NCBI RefSeq assembly: GCF_016097555.1 | Contig: NC_054702.1 | Span: 107,848,628-107,912,627 of the forward strand | From: Gigantopelta aegis | Lineage: Eukaryota; Mollusca; Gastropoda; Neomphalida; Peltospiridae | Direction: 5' to 3' | Length of the DNA stretch: 64,000 nucleotides | Shown here: positions 10,956-26,200 of the stretch, piece after piece | Numbering within the stretch: position 1 is the first letter of the stretch | Layout: each line of letters starts with the position of its first letter | Translations under genes and position numbers: made by a program | Notes under the pieces: generated by a model | Databases searched by the model: none | What the model saw: only the letters and a program-made list of their open reading frames with translations | Told to the model about the DNA's origin: nothing

Positions 10956-12565
10956 AAGAAAAAAAAATCGATCACTGGAACATCACTGATGGCACTGACG
11001 TCAAATTCAAACGGAGGAAGCCACAACATGCGTGCCCCTCCCCCAGTTGAAAGGCGAATTAATAACGCCACCAGTCCCAGCTGTTGGTGACTGCCGCCGC
11101 CAGTGCTTCAAATATACCGGTAAACAGACTTGTATTCAAATTCTCTGTTTCTATTCAAGACTCCGGTTTCTATTGTATTGGATAAGCCTACTTGGTTCGT
11201 CCGAGTAGAAAAACCCATGACCCAGACAGTGATGAAGTAGGCCTATGTATATATAATTATATTGACAGACAGTACAAATAGCGGAGTGCGTGCCCAGAAC
11301 AGTGTGTTTAACCCATATTACTAGTATATAACTATTGCCCAAGTCTACCATCTAAACCAGTCGTGATTAAGCAAGTGTTAATTATTATTGTCCGTATTCA
11401 GTATGACCTTCCCTTGTTCCACAGAAGTAAGGAATGTTTGTTTACATAGGCGTACGGGCTCCCATTTTGTAGTGGGGAAGGCTGATTTGTATCCAAATTA
11501 AACAAAAATGCCAGAATCTGGATAATATTTATTCATATTAGCATTACTAATATAGCTATATAGGGTTGCAAACGAATCACTACACATTTCAGGCCATCTC
11601 ATTTTTGTTGAATATCTTTATAATTTTTGCCCGAATTTGAGGTCTCGCTCCAGCCATTTTAGACTGGCTATTTGGTTATTTCCCACATTTGGTCGATAAA
11701 GAATGCGAGAATACTCTCTTCTGCCATATAAAATACTACTCTTACCGACATCGCACCAAGGTAACATAAATAAACACTTTCACATACAGGACAGTACATC
11801 TCATGGCCCTAGTCGTAGGGGTACAGCATGCTTGGGACAGAGAAAAATTAACTAAAGGTGACTGACCATGCGACCCATCACCCTACTCAGATTCTTTATT
11901 AATCAATGGATCAAACAAATACTGTTTTGCCGCAAATAAATGTATATCTAACGAGCGATAATACATCCTTTTGACCGCCTTAGACAGCACTGACTCTCAG
12001 ATGGCATGCACTTGTGAATCACTATCAAAACAGTGATGACATCAGGTGTTCGCGAAAGTTGAGCATATCCTGACCCACAGGTGTCATCCATTATGAGTAC
12101 TGCCACCACAACTTTCAAGTTTGTAATTTTTTCTAAAACAGGGAAATATACATATGCAAAAGTTTCACCAAACAAATAAAAAGATGTGCAAATCTTCAAA
12201 ATATGGAATAATGTCAGTCATCATTTTGATGCATCTTATTTAGTAGATATATCCTCCAAATGTATACCATAAAACGTTTTGAATGCTCTCAGGATATGAC
12301 ATTGTTTGACATTTGCATACATTGAGCATGCCCTAAGGTATCTTAGAAGTTAGTAACCAAAAGCTGGATCAGAAAGTACTGCTCGATATAAAGAGAAAAT
12401 TGGCTACTAAATTTTTTAATTCTTCCCTTTTATCATAGTTTGGAGACTAATGTCGCTTTGAATGTCTATGCTTAGGGAGAGGTATATAAAAATGATAACC
12501 TTCAGACGGTTCTTTTAACTCTCTAAATCATTGGAACGTAATCGGTAATCATGCTATCAATGAAA
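10956..12565. other. Non-coding stretch, no gene seen
   Basis: An 83-codon minus-strand frame near 11948-12199 has no recognisable domain. Possible decayed element remnants only. Confidence 0.4.
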
Positions 12566-12824
12566 GAAAAAAAGAAATGTTTTATTTAACGACGCACTCA
12601 ACACATTTTATTTACGGTTATATGGCGTCAGACATATGGTTAAGGACCACACAGATCACTGGTCGGTGCAAGTGGTTTACACCTACCCGTTGAGCCTTTC
12701 GGAGCACTCACTCAGGGTTTGGAGTCGGTATCTGGATTAAAAATCCCATGCCACGACTTGGATCCGAACCCAGTACCTACCAGCCTGTAGACCGATGGCC
12801 TAACCACGACACCACCGAGGCCGG
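12566..12824 (-). mobile_element. tRNA-derived SINE, family A (copy A4), body deleted
   Basis: Minus strand. Tail and tRNA-like head are present but the middle body is missing (joined at ACCACACAGATCACTGG). Flanked by near-equal ATGCTATCAATGAA / ATGCTATCATTGAA. Confidence 0.8.
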
Positions 12825-13237
12825 TATGCTATCATTGAATGAAATAAGATCACCAATATAGCGGAAAGTAAAGTTAAACTTTTTAGCTAGATTCCTCTAT
12901 TTTGATTTAACCAGATTAGTATGAACGTCTGATTCATATGCATAGAGAAACAAATCGGCGAGTAGTGAAACACATGTTAAATTGGTGTTCATGGGATTCC
13001 TTTTCCTGTCAATATACCCTATTCTCAAATTTGATATATATGATGTCAGTGAGGTCCAACATATCACATATATGTGTCTGTCTTTGGTATAATTTAGTCT
13101 GGATTCACTATTGGTATTTACGAATAAACAGAATACGGTTAGAGGACACAACCGACTTTTAAAAGGTCATCTTAGCACTAAGATCCATGGAAGATAGTTA
13201 TGTATTTATATCTTCGTTCATCGTTCTGAAGTCTGGC

Positions 13238-13508
13238 ACCGGCCTCGGTGGCGTCGTGGTTAAGCCATCGGACATAAGGCTGGTAGGTACAGGGTTCGCA
13301 GCCCTGTACCGGCTGCCACCCAGAGTGAGTTTTAACGACTCAGTGGGTAGGTGTAAGGCCACTACAATATCTTCTCGCTCACTAACAACTAACAATTAAC
13401 AACTAGCCCCCTGTCCTGGACAGCCAGCCTAGATCGTTGAGGTGTGTGCCCAGGAAAGCATGCTTGAACCTTAATTGGATATAAGCACGAAAATAAGTTG
13501 AAATGAAT
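13238..13508 (+). mobile_element. tRNA-derived SINE, family C (copy C2)
   Basis: Full-length: ACCGGCCTCGGTGGCGTCGT head, GGGTTCGCAGCCC, CCTGTCCTGGACAGCC, tail GGATATAAGCACGAAAATAA. Confidence 0.82.
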
Positions 13509-14191
13509 GGTTTCTGGCTTGAGCAGGAGATCTGATGATTGTCAGAACCAGTGTACCACAACAACTTGCTCTGATTAACTACACGCGACGACTCTTTATC
13601 GCCGTGTATATAGGTAGATCCTTTTGGACGATAAAACAAAACAAAAACGCACACGGTTACCGAATGTATAGCCATTCCCACCTAGTTCACTTGAAAAACT
13701 GCTGTGCATTATTATCGATAGCTTAGGCTTTTCTTTAAAGGAAATCAGTTTTTGTAAACCAGCTCACAAAACACCAACTTAATAACTGCATACTAATTAT
13801 TTGCTGTATACATTTGTAAATTTAAAGTTGTTTTTTTTGTTTGTTTGTTTTTTTTATTTCATTTCACCATCTATGTTCAGTTTCTTGTTTGTTATAATTA
13901 TATCCAATCAGACCAACCGATAAACATTATTAGTAATTATTGCTAACTTTTATTCTTCCGGGCATAAAAGTGTAATTTGTAAAACGAATTATGACAAAAA
14001 TACATTGTACTAATTCCATTAGTACCATCTAATAATTTAGTTATATACTCTGAAATAATAATATTTTATATCAATTGCAGAAATCTGTCCATATAAATGT
14101 CTTTTATCACTAAATTACTTCATTTATTTTCACAGTAAATTATTTTTGTTTCGATAATATAATATGTTTCATTTTAGGTTATCGCCACAAC

Positions 14192-14204
14192 ATGGTAGAC
14201 GCGG
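14192..14204 (+). CDS. TBCE: TBCE coding exon 1 (13 nt, proposed start)
   Basis: ATGGTAGACGCGG followed by GTACGA. It joins in phase 1 to exon 2 to read [11 protein letters not shown], about the right length before the CAP-Gly domain. The ATG context (acaacATGG) is good. An acceptor-like tttcattttag ends at 14177, so a 5'UTR intron may lie upstream. Chosen because it restores frame and family length; a transcript would settle it. Confidence 0.55.
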
Positions 14205-17200
14205 GTACGAGCTTTTATTATTTGGGTTGTAATTATTTAATTATTGAGTAAATTAAACATTTGATGTTGTTTCATAATATATCGCCAAAACTAATTGATA
14301 TTAATATTACAATGAGTTGTATATTGTTTCATTGTACAAGTACAGCAAAACAAAAATCGTAATACTCATTATACTGGAATATCAAAAGTGAAACTTTCAC
14401 TGAAAGTTCGAAGCGCTTCGTCGCCTTCGAAGTCATGACTCCAGTCGTGGTTAACTTCAGTGTCCTCTTTCATTCATTTATACTTATTTTCGTGCTTATA
14501 TCCAATTAAGATTCAAGCACGCTGTCCTGGGCACACACACCTCATCAATCTGGGTTGTCTGTCCAGTACAGTGGTTATTGAGAGAGTAGTGTAGTGGTCT
14601 TTACTCAAAGACTTGAAAGAGTCATTAAAAGTCGCTCTGGCCTGATGCTTATAAAACTTAAAGTCTAGACTTTAATAAAGTCCACACTTTAACGTAATGC
14701 TATTTCAATGGCGTTGCCATGACATTAAAGTCTGAACTTTATTAAAGTCTAGACTTTAAGGTTTATAAGCACGGGGCCAGGTACATACCAGCCTTATGTC
14801 TGATGGCTTAACCACGACACCAGTGAGGCCAGTTATGTCTTCAAACAATATTCTGTTGATATGTGTCATATGTTAATGTTACCAGGGTGCTCTTATGCAG
14901 GGTTGAAAATTAGCAGTCGTCCGGTCACCACAGGCGACCTTTATTGGCTAATGGGGACCATTGATTTTACGGTTTGTCGAGTATAGTACCAGTTAAAAAA
15001 GAAAAGCACTGAAACTAAATCAAATGTGACAAAAGATGCCGCATCTATTTTGACAGTGCCAGACTCAGTTTCTGTGGTTTAGGGTCTGTCGAGTATAGTA
15101 CCAGTTAAAAGTTAAAAAAGAAACGCACTATTAAGTATCTGAATCTCAGCACCATCAGGCATGATTGAAAATGCAAGTATATTACCAGCAATAAGTGTGT
15201 TCCAACTAGGTCATTGAACTCTGTTGATTCATTGCAGGGACCACTGGATTGCATGGGGGTGACAGCTTATACATTGTTGAACCATTGCTAATGCCGCTAT
15301 TGTGTAGTATGAATGTCTTATTTTTGTAAAATGTTCAACATACATTCCTACTAGTCACGTGAAGTGTTATGGTTGGCCTGATGATGAGATATTTGTAGAT
15401 ATACATATATGTAGAGAGAGATTGTTCCAATAGTTTAATCAAATTTCCTCTTTAATTTATATTGATAAAATATACTACCCTTTTCTTGTGCCGAGTGGCC
15501 TAATCAAAAAGAAAATAACTATACTGATTTACTTGGGTTTGAAAGGAAGGCATTCGGTCTTGGTAACAGATTTCCAAATACAAATGATGCCATTATTAAA
15601 AAAAATATTTTTAATTGTATATTGCATTAAATATATTCTGACACTTTGATGTAATATAATTAAAAGATAAAGATTGAACTGGCAGGTCACAGCGGATTGA
15701 CTATGCTGTATAATATATAAATTGTCATCCTCTTACAACCCCATTGTCCTTAATCGTGAACATGTTATTCACATGTTAACTGTTGCATCACTCACTTTCA
15801 GTCAATGAATACCGCCATTGGTATAAATGAATCTTACAGAATATTGGCAAATGAAACAAATAACCAATGCATCATTCAGATTTAATTACAATCCAGAGTT
15901 GCAAACATGTTATGGAAAATGTTGTGGACATTATTTTTCCACAGCATGTTTTGTGCTGTGGTAATTTTCTTAATTGAATGGGTTGGAATTTGTCCAGCAT
16001 TCTTAAAACGGAAACATCATATATCTAGTTTACGTTATGTTAAGCATATGCAAGGTGAAGTCATTGGAATACTGATGGCATTCAAATTTGAAATTAACTG
16101 CCACCAAATTAAATCACACATTTTTGGAGGGGGTGGGGGATGATGCCCCAAAAAATATACTGTACAGTATTATAAAATAAATTGACTTGAACAGGACAGC
16201 AGCTATGGAAACAACACCACCGTATATTTTTTCGGGCAATATTTAAAACCTTTTTTGTATTTGTGTGTAAAAAGTGTATTTGCCTAATGTATGTTTTTAT
16301 TGTATCTCTAAGCAGATCTCATTCGTGATGATGGCACTAGAATTGGAATAAACGACAGAATTAAAAGTAACAATTATTTTGGAACGGTCAAATTTATCGG
16401 AGAAGTTGAATCCACAGAAGGTTTGACATTTGATATTCTCTTTCTTTTTAAAATATTTACATGGGTTGAAATTATTTATTTTTCATGTTATGTTTTGGTT
16501 GTAAATTTATACACGGACAGATGCTTGATTTTGTTAACAGGTGAGTGCTATTTAGAAAGAGGACACTTATAGTTATAATAGTATTTTAAAGTCTACTGCC
16601 TAATATTATATTTAACAATCTTTGCCAGAAATACCATGCTAGCCAGGATATTGCATCCTACCTACTAAACAAATAAATTGGTTACAAACATTTGTTAAAT
16701 ATTGGATTTTAGAGCATTTCTACATTTGGAGATCTATGTATGCACACACACACACACACACACACACACCCCTTAAATGATGACGACGGCAATATACATG
16801 TTAATATTCCAGAATGGGTTTCACCTGTTGGGATGTTTTCCATCAATCCAATGAACCAAGGCCTCATTCCATAAAATGATCTTAGCCCTACTGTTATAAA
16901 TACCTACTATCATCATACATACCTACTATCGTCACAATTTCCTGCGATTGCCAGCTACTTCCACGATGCAGGGTAGTATACTATCATCATAAATACCTAC
17001 TATCGTCGTCATTTTCTGCGATTGCCAGCTTCTTCCACGATGCAGGGTAGTTTACTATCATCATAAATACCTACTATCATCACAATTTCCTGTGATTGCC
17101 AGCTTCTTCCACGATGCAGGGTAGTTTACTATCATCATAAATACCTACTATCGTCACCATTTCCTTTGATTGCCAGCCTTTTCCACAATGCAGAGAAGTT

Positions 17201-20200
17201 TACTATCATCATAAATACCTACCATTGTCACCATTTCCTTCGATTGCCAGCCTCTTCCATGATGCAGAGTAGTTTACTATCATCATAAATACCTACTATC
17301 GTCACAATTTCCTGCGATTGCCAGCCTCTTCCATGATGCAGAGTAGTTTACTATTGTCATAAATACCTACTATCGTCATCATTTACTGCGATTGTCAGCC
17401 TCTTTCACGATGCAGGGTAGTTTACTATCATCATAACTACTATCGTCACAATTTCCTGCGATTGCCAGCCTCTTCCACGATGCAGGGTAGTTTACTATTG
17501 TCATAAATACCTACTATCGTCATCATTTACTGCGATCGTCAGCCTCTTCCACAATGCAGAGTAGGTTACTGTCATCACAAGTACCTACTATCGTCACAAT
17601 TTCCTGTGATTGCCAGTCTCTTCCACATTGCAGAGTAGTTTACTACTGTGAAACTTGTCTAAACCGGATACCCTTGGGATCAAGTAAAAAGTCCAGTTTT
17701 AAGAGGTATCCGGTTTAGAGAGGTTCTCTTATGTACAGATACAGTAGAATCTCGTTGGCTCAACATTGGAAGGTTCGATCAAACAGCAATGCTCAAACCA
17801 AAAACGAAGTCCCGAGTTTTTTGTTCAGTAAACCCATATATTAACTGATGATAGGTCGAACACGTCCAGGGTTGACTATAAGCCTTCACTCGAACTAAAT
17901 TATTGGTCCCGTCTGTGTCATTAGCTATATTTCCCTTGAACTGGTGATACATCAAATATCAAATGGAAAACCACTGAAAAGGACCAACAATTGCCGCGCT
18001 TGCGCAGTTGGTTATTACAACCTGTGGATTATAATTATTTAGGTGGAACGAGCTACAGATGAATCAGAGAATCGCAACAATAGGCATGCAATCCTTTCGT
18101 TGCCATACCTGTCATGTTGTGTGTTAAGCGGCTCTCGGTAATAATCTTTCAAGTGCTGCTAGTGTTACGGTACCTGTTTGATGAACCATGATACCAATCA
18201 AACAATTAGTGCACAAAATGGCCTTGGCGTGAAGCCTTATTCTGAACACGTCTACAAGACCAGTTTTAAATAAAACGATGGGCGAGTTACACAGCTGTCA
18301 TTACTTCAGCAACCACACATTTAATTGAATCCCACAATCGGTGTAATTTGTAATAAATCCTTTCACTCTGATATTTTGCTATATAACACATTGATGAAAT
18401 TTTTAAGTTTGCAGTTATCCAAATAATATTTATCTAATTCAACTTTCTAACTGATGTTACGGAAATATCCAATGTTGTCCGAATGGCTCTGTTGAACTAC
18501 CTGATGGGTCGAACACTTTCTCGAGCACAAACGGGGTTCGAGCCAACGGGATTCAACTGTATTTAAAAAGGGGCCGCAAAACATGTCCGCTTTTGAGGGA
18601 ATTCCGGTTTACAGAGGGTCCAGTTTTGAGAGGTTTCACTGTATCATCATAAATTACAGTGAAAATTTACAGATAATATCAGGCAGTTGTATGCCACTAA
18701 TGTAGTTATATGATCTTCTTTTTTTTAAGAAGGTTATGAACTCGTTTATGTTAAAATGAATGTAATATACGCAAAATACCGTTTATGAAACTCGGCGTTT
18801 CTTATTAAATCTTAAAAATGTGTTGAACACTGGGAGATAACTCTTGTGACTTATGTATTTTGGCAGTTAATGTGAATTATCACCTTGTAAATAAACTGGC
18901 AAAGTTACTTTGCGGATGTCTGCTACCATTGAATACATGCAAGATGTTCCAGATAGTCTGTAACTAATGTAATATTTAAATTATTCACATTGAAGATTTT
19001 AATTGTAAGAGAAGCACTTGCGACTACCATAATGTTGCTTTGTAGAACGGTTGTAAAGTTTACCTCTGCCAGCTGTAAAATTCACCTTTTAGTGACTATA
19101 AATAACCTTCCTGTCTTTGATCTTCGGTGACAGGTTTACCTACGTTTTGAAACCCTACAAACTTTAAAAAAAAAACATTTGTTAAGTATTGTTTTTATCT
19201 CCGCTTCTGAGAAGTAATCATCATATCCATTATAAATGGTTACTCTAGTATTCCTTACTACATTATTCCACACCTGTTCAACCAAAATCAGTCATTAAAT
19301 GTAGTAGCATCAAATGTAACATTTTGTCAAATTTTCAACTACACACAGCAGTCAAGGTTATATTTATCAGCTGCATGATATAAAGTGGACATGGACATAG
19401 TACTGAGTAAATATAACTTCCAATGTTTACTATGTTGGCAATTGCATATTAAATATTTGATTCTCAAATGTTTTAGGACTTTGGTTGGGTGTTGAATGGG
19501 ATGATCCACAACGGGGAAGACATAATGGCATTCATAATGGAAAGCAGTACTTCACAACAAAGTAAGTACTTACGGTAATGATCTAAAATATTTAATGTCA
19601 GTATGTACAAATGTAGGCATAGTGCAGTAGAAGATTCAGACCTGTTCTAGCAGCCACCTGTATTAAGTAGCAGTTCTACCTGTGTTATTAAGCAACATTT
19701 GTATTCTCCAAAATCATCTATGATCTAATATAGTATTAATTAAACAACTACCTGTCTTAAAAGGCTATTTTTTGTTTACTCTCATTGGTTGCAAGTGTCT
19801 AAAATACCATATCAGACTTTCTGCCAGAAAATAATTTGAGGATACACAGTAAATGCAAAACAGATCATAAGTGCCCCATCCAAATGATTATGGGTTTGAG
19901 ATATTTTGAAATTGGACGTCACAGTTCATGTACATAGACAAATTTTAAACAGCAGTTCTCTTAAAGGGACAGACTGTAGTTTTTAAACACTAAGGCTTAT
20001 TTTTCACCTAAACCCTAGTTTCAACCCGTAACAATGGACACTAAGTTTGGTTAATTTACAAACCTGTAACAAATTTGGATACAATAGTCTGTGACGTTGA
20101 AATACACTTAAAAATAGACAATAATCATTACTTCTCAGACGTACATGCGTTTTTATAAAATGAATAATGCATTATTTGGTATTAAAAACACCAGGATGAC

Positions 20201-23200
20201 CAGAAACACTTCGGTTGTATGGAAATGGATAATGTAAATAAAATAAAAGTAATGTTTCATTTCAGTGATCATAAATGGCTCTAATAGTGATAAATATGCC
20301 TTAATGTTTAAACACTAGGGTATGTCTTTCTAAAAATTGTGAAAATGCATCCATTAATTTCCAACATTTTAGGGTATGTAATTTTACTCTTCATACCCAC
20401 TGGCAAAATTCCTATATATGTATGATAATGGGTATGTAATGAAAGTATTGGATACTAATGGGTATAAAGTGAAAGTATTGTGATAATTAATTTTGTAAAT
20501 TTCACGCAGACATGCTACATCCGGATCCTTTGTTCGTCCAAAGAAGGTTGAGCTTGGTGTGACATGCTTTGCGGCACTGAAGGACAAATACGGACGGATA
20601 AATGAAAAGAATGCTGGAGTTGATGTTGAGGAACTCTATGTCACAGGTTCTAACAACCAAATCACTGTTGTTGAAATGGTTGGGGCAGAAAAAATCAACA
20701 TCAAACAAAGGTAGTGACATTATTTCATAGTATCGCAGTTAGGTAACAACATTTGAAAAGTTAGTAAAAACCACATTTACTACAAAGACACCAAACATAT
20801 CTAAACTGCTGTGCTTCTTTATACTGAATGTTCTTCAAATGTAATCTGTCACTATTGTTAGTACTAAAGTCAGTCATTTGTTTTTCAATAAATTATGGTA
20901 CATGTTTAAAAAAACACATTAAAAAAAAATTGCTTTGTTTTGATGAATAGTGGACAAAATGTAGGTTTGCATTTTTATTTTCCTAGCAGGACTTATTAAT
21001 TAAAAGACTGGTATATCTAAGGTCTATGGGAAAGTCAGTATAAAAGATCTCTTGCTACTTTATGGAAGGAGTAGCCTTTGTAGGAGTAGTATTTGTGGCA
21101 GGTGCGGGTTTCCTCTCTTTGCCAAATGTTAGAATAACCATGACATTGCTTGATCTGGGGATAATAAATATTAAAAAAAAAAAAAGTAATGAAAAAAAAT
21201 AAAATAATAATAACCATGTTAGTAGAGGTGCTCAGTATAAATACCGCAGTATAAATATTGAACGATACGTATCATGATATTTTAATAGCGTACTGGTATA
21301 TTGTGCTTATAGTCACACAAAAACTACCACTTTAAGAAAAGAAACAATAGCATCACTTGTTCCAAACAAATCTTGAATGACTGGATTATAATTTTATTAA
21401 GATATACAAAATGTAAAATTAGAGCACTTTATACATTTTACTAATTGACAATTGGTCTTCGCAATATTGTCGTGGTATTGCAATATATTACAATAGGAAC
21501 ATTTTAGCATTATCCATCACTATACGTTAGTTGTAGTTTAAAATGTGCTGAGGTGTTAACAAATATATTTCTTTCCTTTTTGTAAATCTAATTGACTGAC
21601 TAACCTAAGTGGATTTTTAGATCTATTTTTTATCAGATTGCTTGTGTGTATTTTTGATTTGTTGATCTCTGCTTACAGTAAACTAGAAAATCTGACCGAT
21701 GTGATGTTAACAGATACAGGTGTATATGGTGCTGGACCACAGAATGACCTGGAGAAATTCACACCAAATATACGAGAACTGGATATCTCGAAAAATCTAA
21801 TATCCTCATGGATCGAAATAGTAGAGATTTGCAAACAGCTTGAGTATTTAAAACTTCTTGATTTAAGGTATGGCTTGTACTCTGTTAGTTTAACACATCC
21901 AGATCAAAGTAAATTTTAGGTTAATGTTAATTTTTACAACATACAAAATAAATAATATATTACTACCATATTTTTATATACACAAAGAATTATATAAATA
22001 TTAGACATTTAATGTTGGTATGGATAACAAAATGTATGTGGATGAGTGATATTGGAAGAAGTGGAAAGTTGTTTTTATTTTATAAGCAATTAATTATTAT
22101 TAATATTTTTTTATAAATAATGTCTTTGTGTAACTATAGTAACCCATATAAAGTAGACATTCACAACTAATAGTGTGTAATTTTATTGTGGGGTGATGAG
22201 GTTTATTTGTATGTTGGTTAAAATCTCACAGTTTGTGGATGATTGTTTTCGTTCATATCCCGATGAATGTAAAAGAAATATCAAACAATCCTTAAATAAG
22301 TGTTAGTAGGATATAGACTGGTATATCAAAGGTTGTGGTTTGTGCTGACCTGTCAGTGGGAAAGCGCATACAAGAGATCCCTTGCTACTAATGGAAAAGT
22401 GTAGCAGGTTTCTACTCTAAGACTATATATCAGAATTACCAAATGTATGACATCCAATAGCTGGTGGGTGATTGATAAATCAATGTGCTCTAGTCGTGTC
22501 ATTAAAAAAAAAAAACCTAACTTTTTTGGTATAGACAGATGATTGTTATATTACAGAGTGGTCTGTATATGACAGGTTCTTCTGTACGTGGTATACTATT
22601 GTTTTTAAATTAGCATTACTGTTTAGTAATTATATTGAAATTGCTATATTAGTATTGCCTAGTTTCACAGTAGTTATGTCAGTAGTCAGTTATTACAAAC
22701 CTGTGCTGGTATATTGTTCTGTTTCTTATTTCAGTGAAAATTATCTACAGATCCCAGAAAATCCTCATACTCTTCAGAATTCATTCTTAAAAATTAAAGT
22801 TTTGTGTCTAAACAAAATGAACTACACGTGGCAGCAGGTAAGTTCTTTTGTTTCAAAAAGACTTTTGACTTTAACACTTCTCGTTCTAGCCAGTGCACTG
22901 CACCTTGACGGGTATATCAAAGGATTTGGTATGTGCTATCCCATCTACGGGACGGTGCATGGAAAAGATCACTTGCCACTAATGGAAAATGTAGCGGATT
23001 TCCTCTGTGTCAGAATTTATTTGACACCCAATAGCCAATAAAGAGAAAACTTATGTTTTTTTACTATTAAACAGATGCTTTATATAAATTTTATTGAGTC
23101 CCAAACATTATAAATAGGTAATTTGTTAGTGCTAACTAAAGACGGGCTTTAGCATATAAATAATAAAGAACACTCACTCTTGATTTGTATGAAATGGGAT

Positions 23201-26200
23201 AGGAAGTGAAAAATAAGATGCCTGTTCACATAGCTGATCTTGGTGATATTTCTTAAATACACAATAATACCCACATTTACAGGGTGTTTACTATGTCTGA
23301 AATAAAGTTGAATTTAATTAATTGTTTATTCAAGAATATGATTAGTTATGGAGCCATTTTATTGCTGCATTTTTAGGCCTAATCTAGACTTGAAAAAGAC
23401 TTCTCCCTTTCTGGGAAAAAATGAAGATATTTCATTAAAAAAAATATGCTAAGTGGACATTTACTTTTCAGTTCGAATCATATTTACTTCCAGTAACAAA
23501 AGTTAAGTGAAACAATTGAATATTTTCATTAACACATGACAGTATTATGTAATTCATAATTAATGTGTTGTTGTGTTAAAGTGAAAGTAATAATGAGTAT
23601 TTTCTGGCATTACCGAAATGAATCTGGTCGCTGCAAATGTGGCACGGCATGCATTAATGTACAGTATCATGCCAAAGTTAAACAATAGACCAACATGGTG
23701 TTTAGTAAGGTATGACATCTGTCTTGACATCTCTTGTTTTTGAAATCAGATTAGGACCAACATATTTTAGTGTCTTCGACTTCTCAGTAATAATTCTATT
23801 GCTTGAGCCATCTTTTGGTGGAAAAAAAAGACCATTTTGACAGCTAGATTAAGGCCTATTAAGCTAGATTATCTGGCTAATACAAAATGTAATTTAGCTT
23901 CGCATTCACCAAAATCCATTGAATTCCTGTTAAACTCTCTATTTATTTGAACTTATATTCATATTATTGATATTTATAATATTGATAATTAAATTATAAT
24001 TGTTTTCTGTAATTTCTTGCAGATTCTGCAATGTAGTTCTATGTTCCCGTCACTAAAGCAGCTACACATGCATTCCAACTGTCTGTGTCGCCTCTCAGCT
24101 CCAAGCACTGAGCTGCAGAAAGTTGTTTTGTTGAACCTCGAGTGTAACGACATCTCACAGTGGGATGAGATTCTCAAACTGGCTGATTTACCCAAGTCAG
24201 TTCATTATTTAAAAATCATTACATACATTTATTAATACCCAAGTCAACTCATTATTTAAAAATCATTACATACATTTATTAATACCCAAGTCAGTTCATT
24301 ATTTAAAAATCATTACATACATTTATTAATACCCAAGTCAGTTCATTATTTAAAAATCATTACATTTATTAATACCCAAGTCAGTACATTATTTAAAAAT
24401 CATTACATACATTTATTAATACCCAAGTCAGTTCATTATTTAAAAATCATTACATACATTTATTAATACCCAAGTCAGTTCATTATTTAAAAATCATTAC
24501 ATACATTTATTAATACCCAAGTCAGTACATTATTTAAAAATCATTACATTTATTAATACCCAAGTCAGTTCATTATTTAAAAATCATTACATTTATTAAT
24601 ACCCAAGTCAGTTCATTATTTAAAAATCATTACATACATTTATTAATACCCAAGTCAGTTCATTATTTAAAAATCATTACATACATTTATTAATACCCAA
24701 GTCAGTTCATTATTTAAAAATCATTACATACATTTATTAATACCCAAGTCAATTCATTATTTAAAAATCATTACATACATTTATTAATACCCAAGTCAAC
24801 TCATTATTTAAAAATCATTACATACATTTATTAATACCCAAGTCAGTTCATTATTTAAAAATCATTACATACATTTATTAATACCCAAGTCAGTTCATTA
24901 TTTAAAAATCATTACATACATTTATTAATACCCTAGTCACTACATTATTTAAAAAAAGCCATTACATACATTTATTAATACCCAAGTCAGTTCATTATTT
25001 AAAAAATCATTACATACATTTATTAATACCCAAGTCAGTTCATTATTTAAAAAAAGCCATTACATACATTTATTAATACCCAAGTCAGTTCATTATTTTA
25101 AAAAAAAATATATTTCACGAGGGACATAAATTTGATAATAACTGGTACCGAGTTTGTTATTCTATTTATTACCCCAACTATAGGGTGGAGTTTTTTTAAG
25201 CCTTTTTTTTTTTTCAATATAGTCTATATCAGCTACACTTCCATGTATATAGAAACAACGTAAACTATTTTACTGTTATGGGTATTGCTTTAACATTGTA
25301 TTTTATTCACGGTTCACAGATAATTTTCAAAACCAAAGTTCTATATATTCTGTAAAAAAAATCTATAATGAGTTGCATAAAACTACCATTTTATTACAAG
25401 TTTAACACTGAAACCAGAAAGACGTAAACGCAAACGCTTTAAACTATGTGACGTCATTGTGTATGCTTTGCCAAATCGTGATGACGTCATATTTAGTATC
25501 CGACACGGTGATTGGTTTGTTGGTGTCAAATCTTCCAATAGTAGTGTACGTTAAACCAATGCATGATATGATTTTGATTTTCCCCGTTATGAGTGCTTGT
25601 TGGGGTAATTAATTCATTTATACCCACTTCATTTCATTATTTAACCTTCTGACTACTAGATTAATTTTTGACAAAATCCTTGTTGTGTGTGTACAAGTTT
25701 ATAACTTTTTTGTTTGTTAAGTATGCTTAATATTTGTTACGAAAGTTCATCTTTTTATCACTGACATGTGCAATATTTTATTTTTCAGTCTTAAGACACT
25801 TATTATCAGTGATAATAATATAGAAAAGATTTATTTTCCAAATGTCGCTAAGAACGGGAAGACGACTATGTTTAGGAGTTTGGAGCTCCTCCTGGTGAAC
25901 AACAACAGAATCAGCGAGGTGAGACCTGCCGAAATTACTGTATGATACACTTCCTTCTGTTTGATACCCATTGTTTTAGTTACTCGTTACAAAAACCCAT
26001 TTATAACATTACGGCTGTTCCAGGAATTATGACATAGGAAGCGTAGGAGACAGCTGAATTTTATGAGTTATGGGTATGTAGCTTGTTTGTTTAATGCAGT
26101 AATACCAGAGTTGTTTTATTTTATGTGTCAGTGGTGTAAATATCAGTATAATTTCAGTCTGACTAAATATACTTCATTTCATTTTCTTAGAAAAAGATTT

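Noticed and set aside
24191-25110. Regularly spaced repeats that could look like a CRISPR array
   Set aside because: Units are contiguous without unique spacers, and the locus is an intron of an animal gene.
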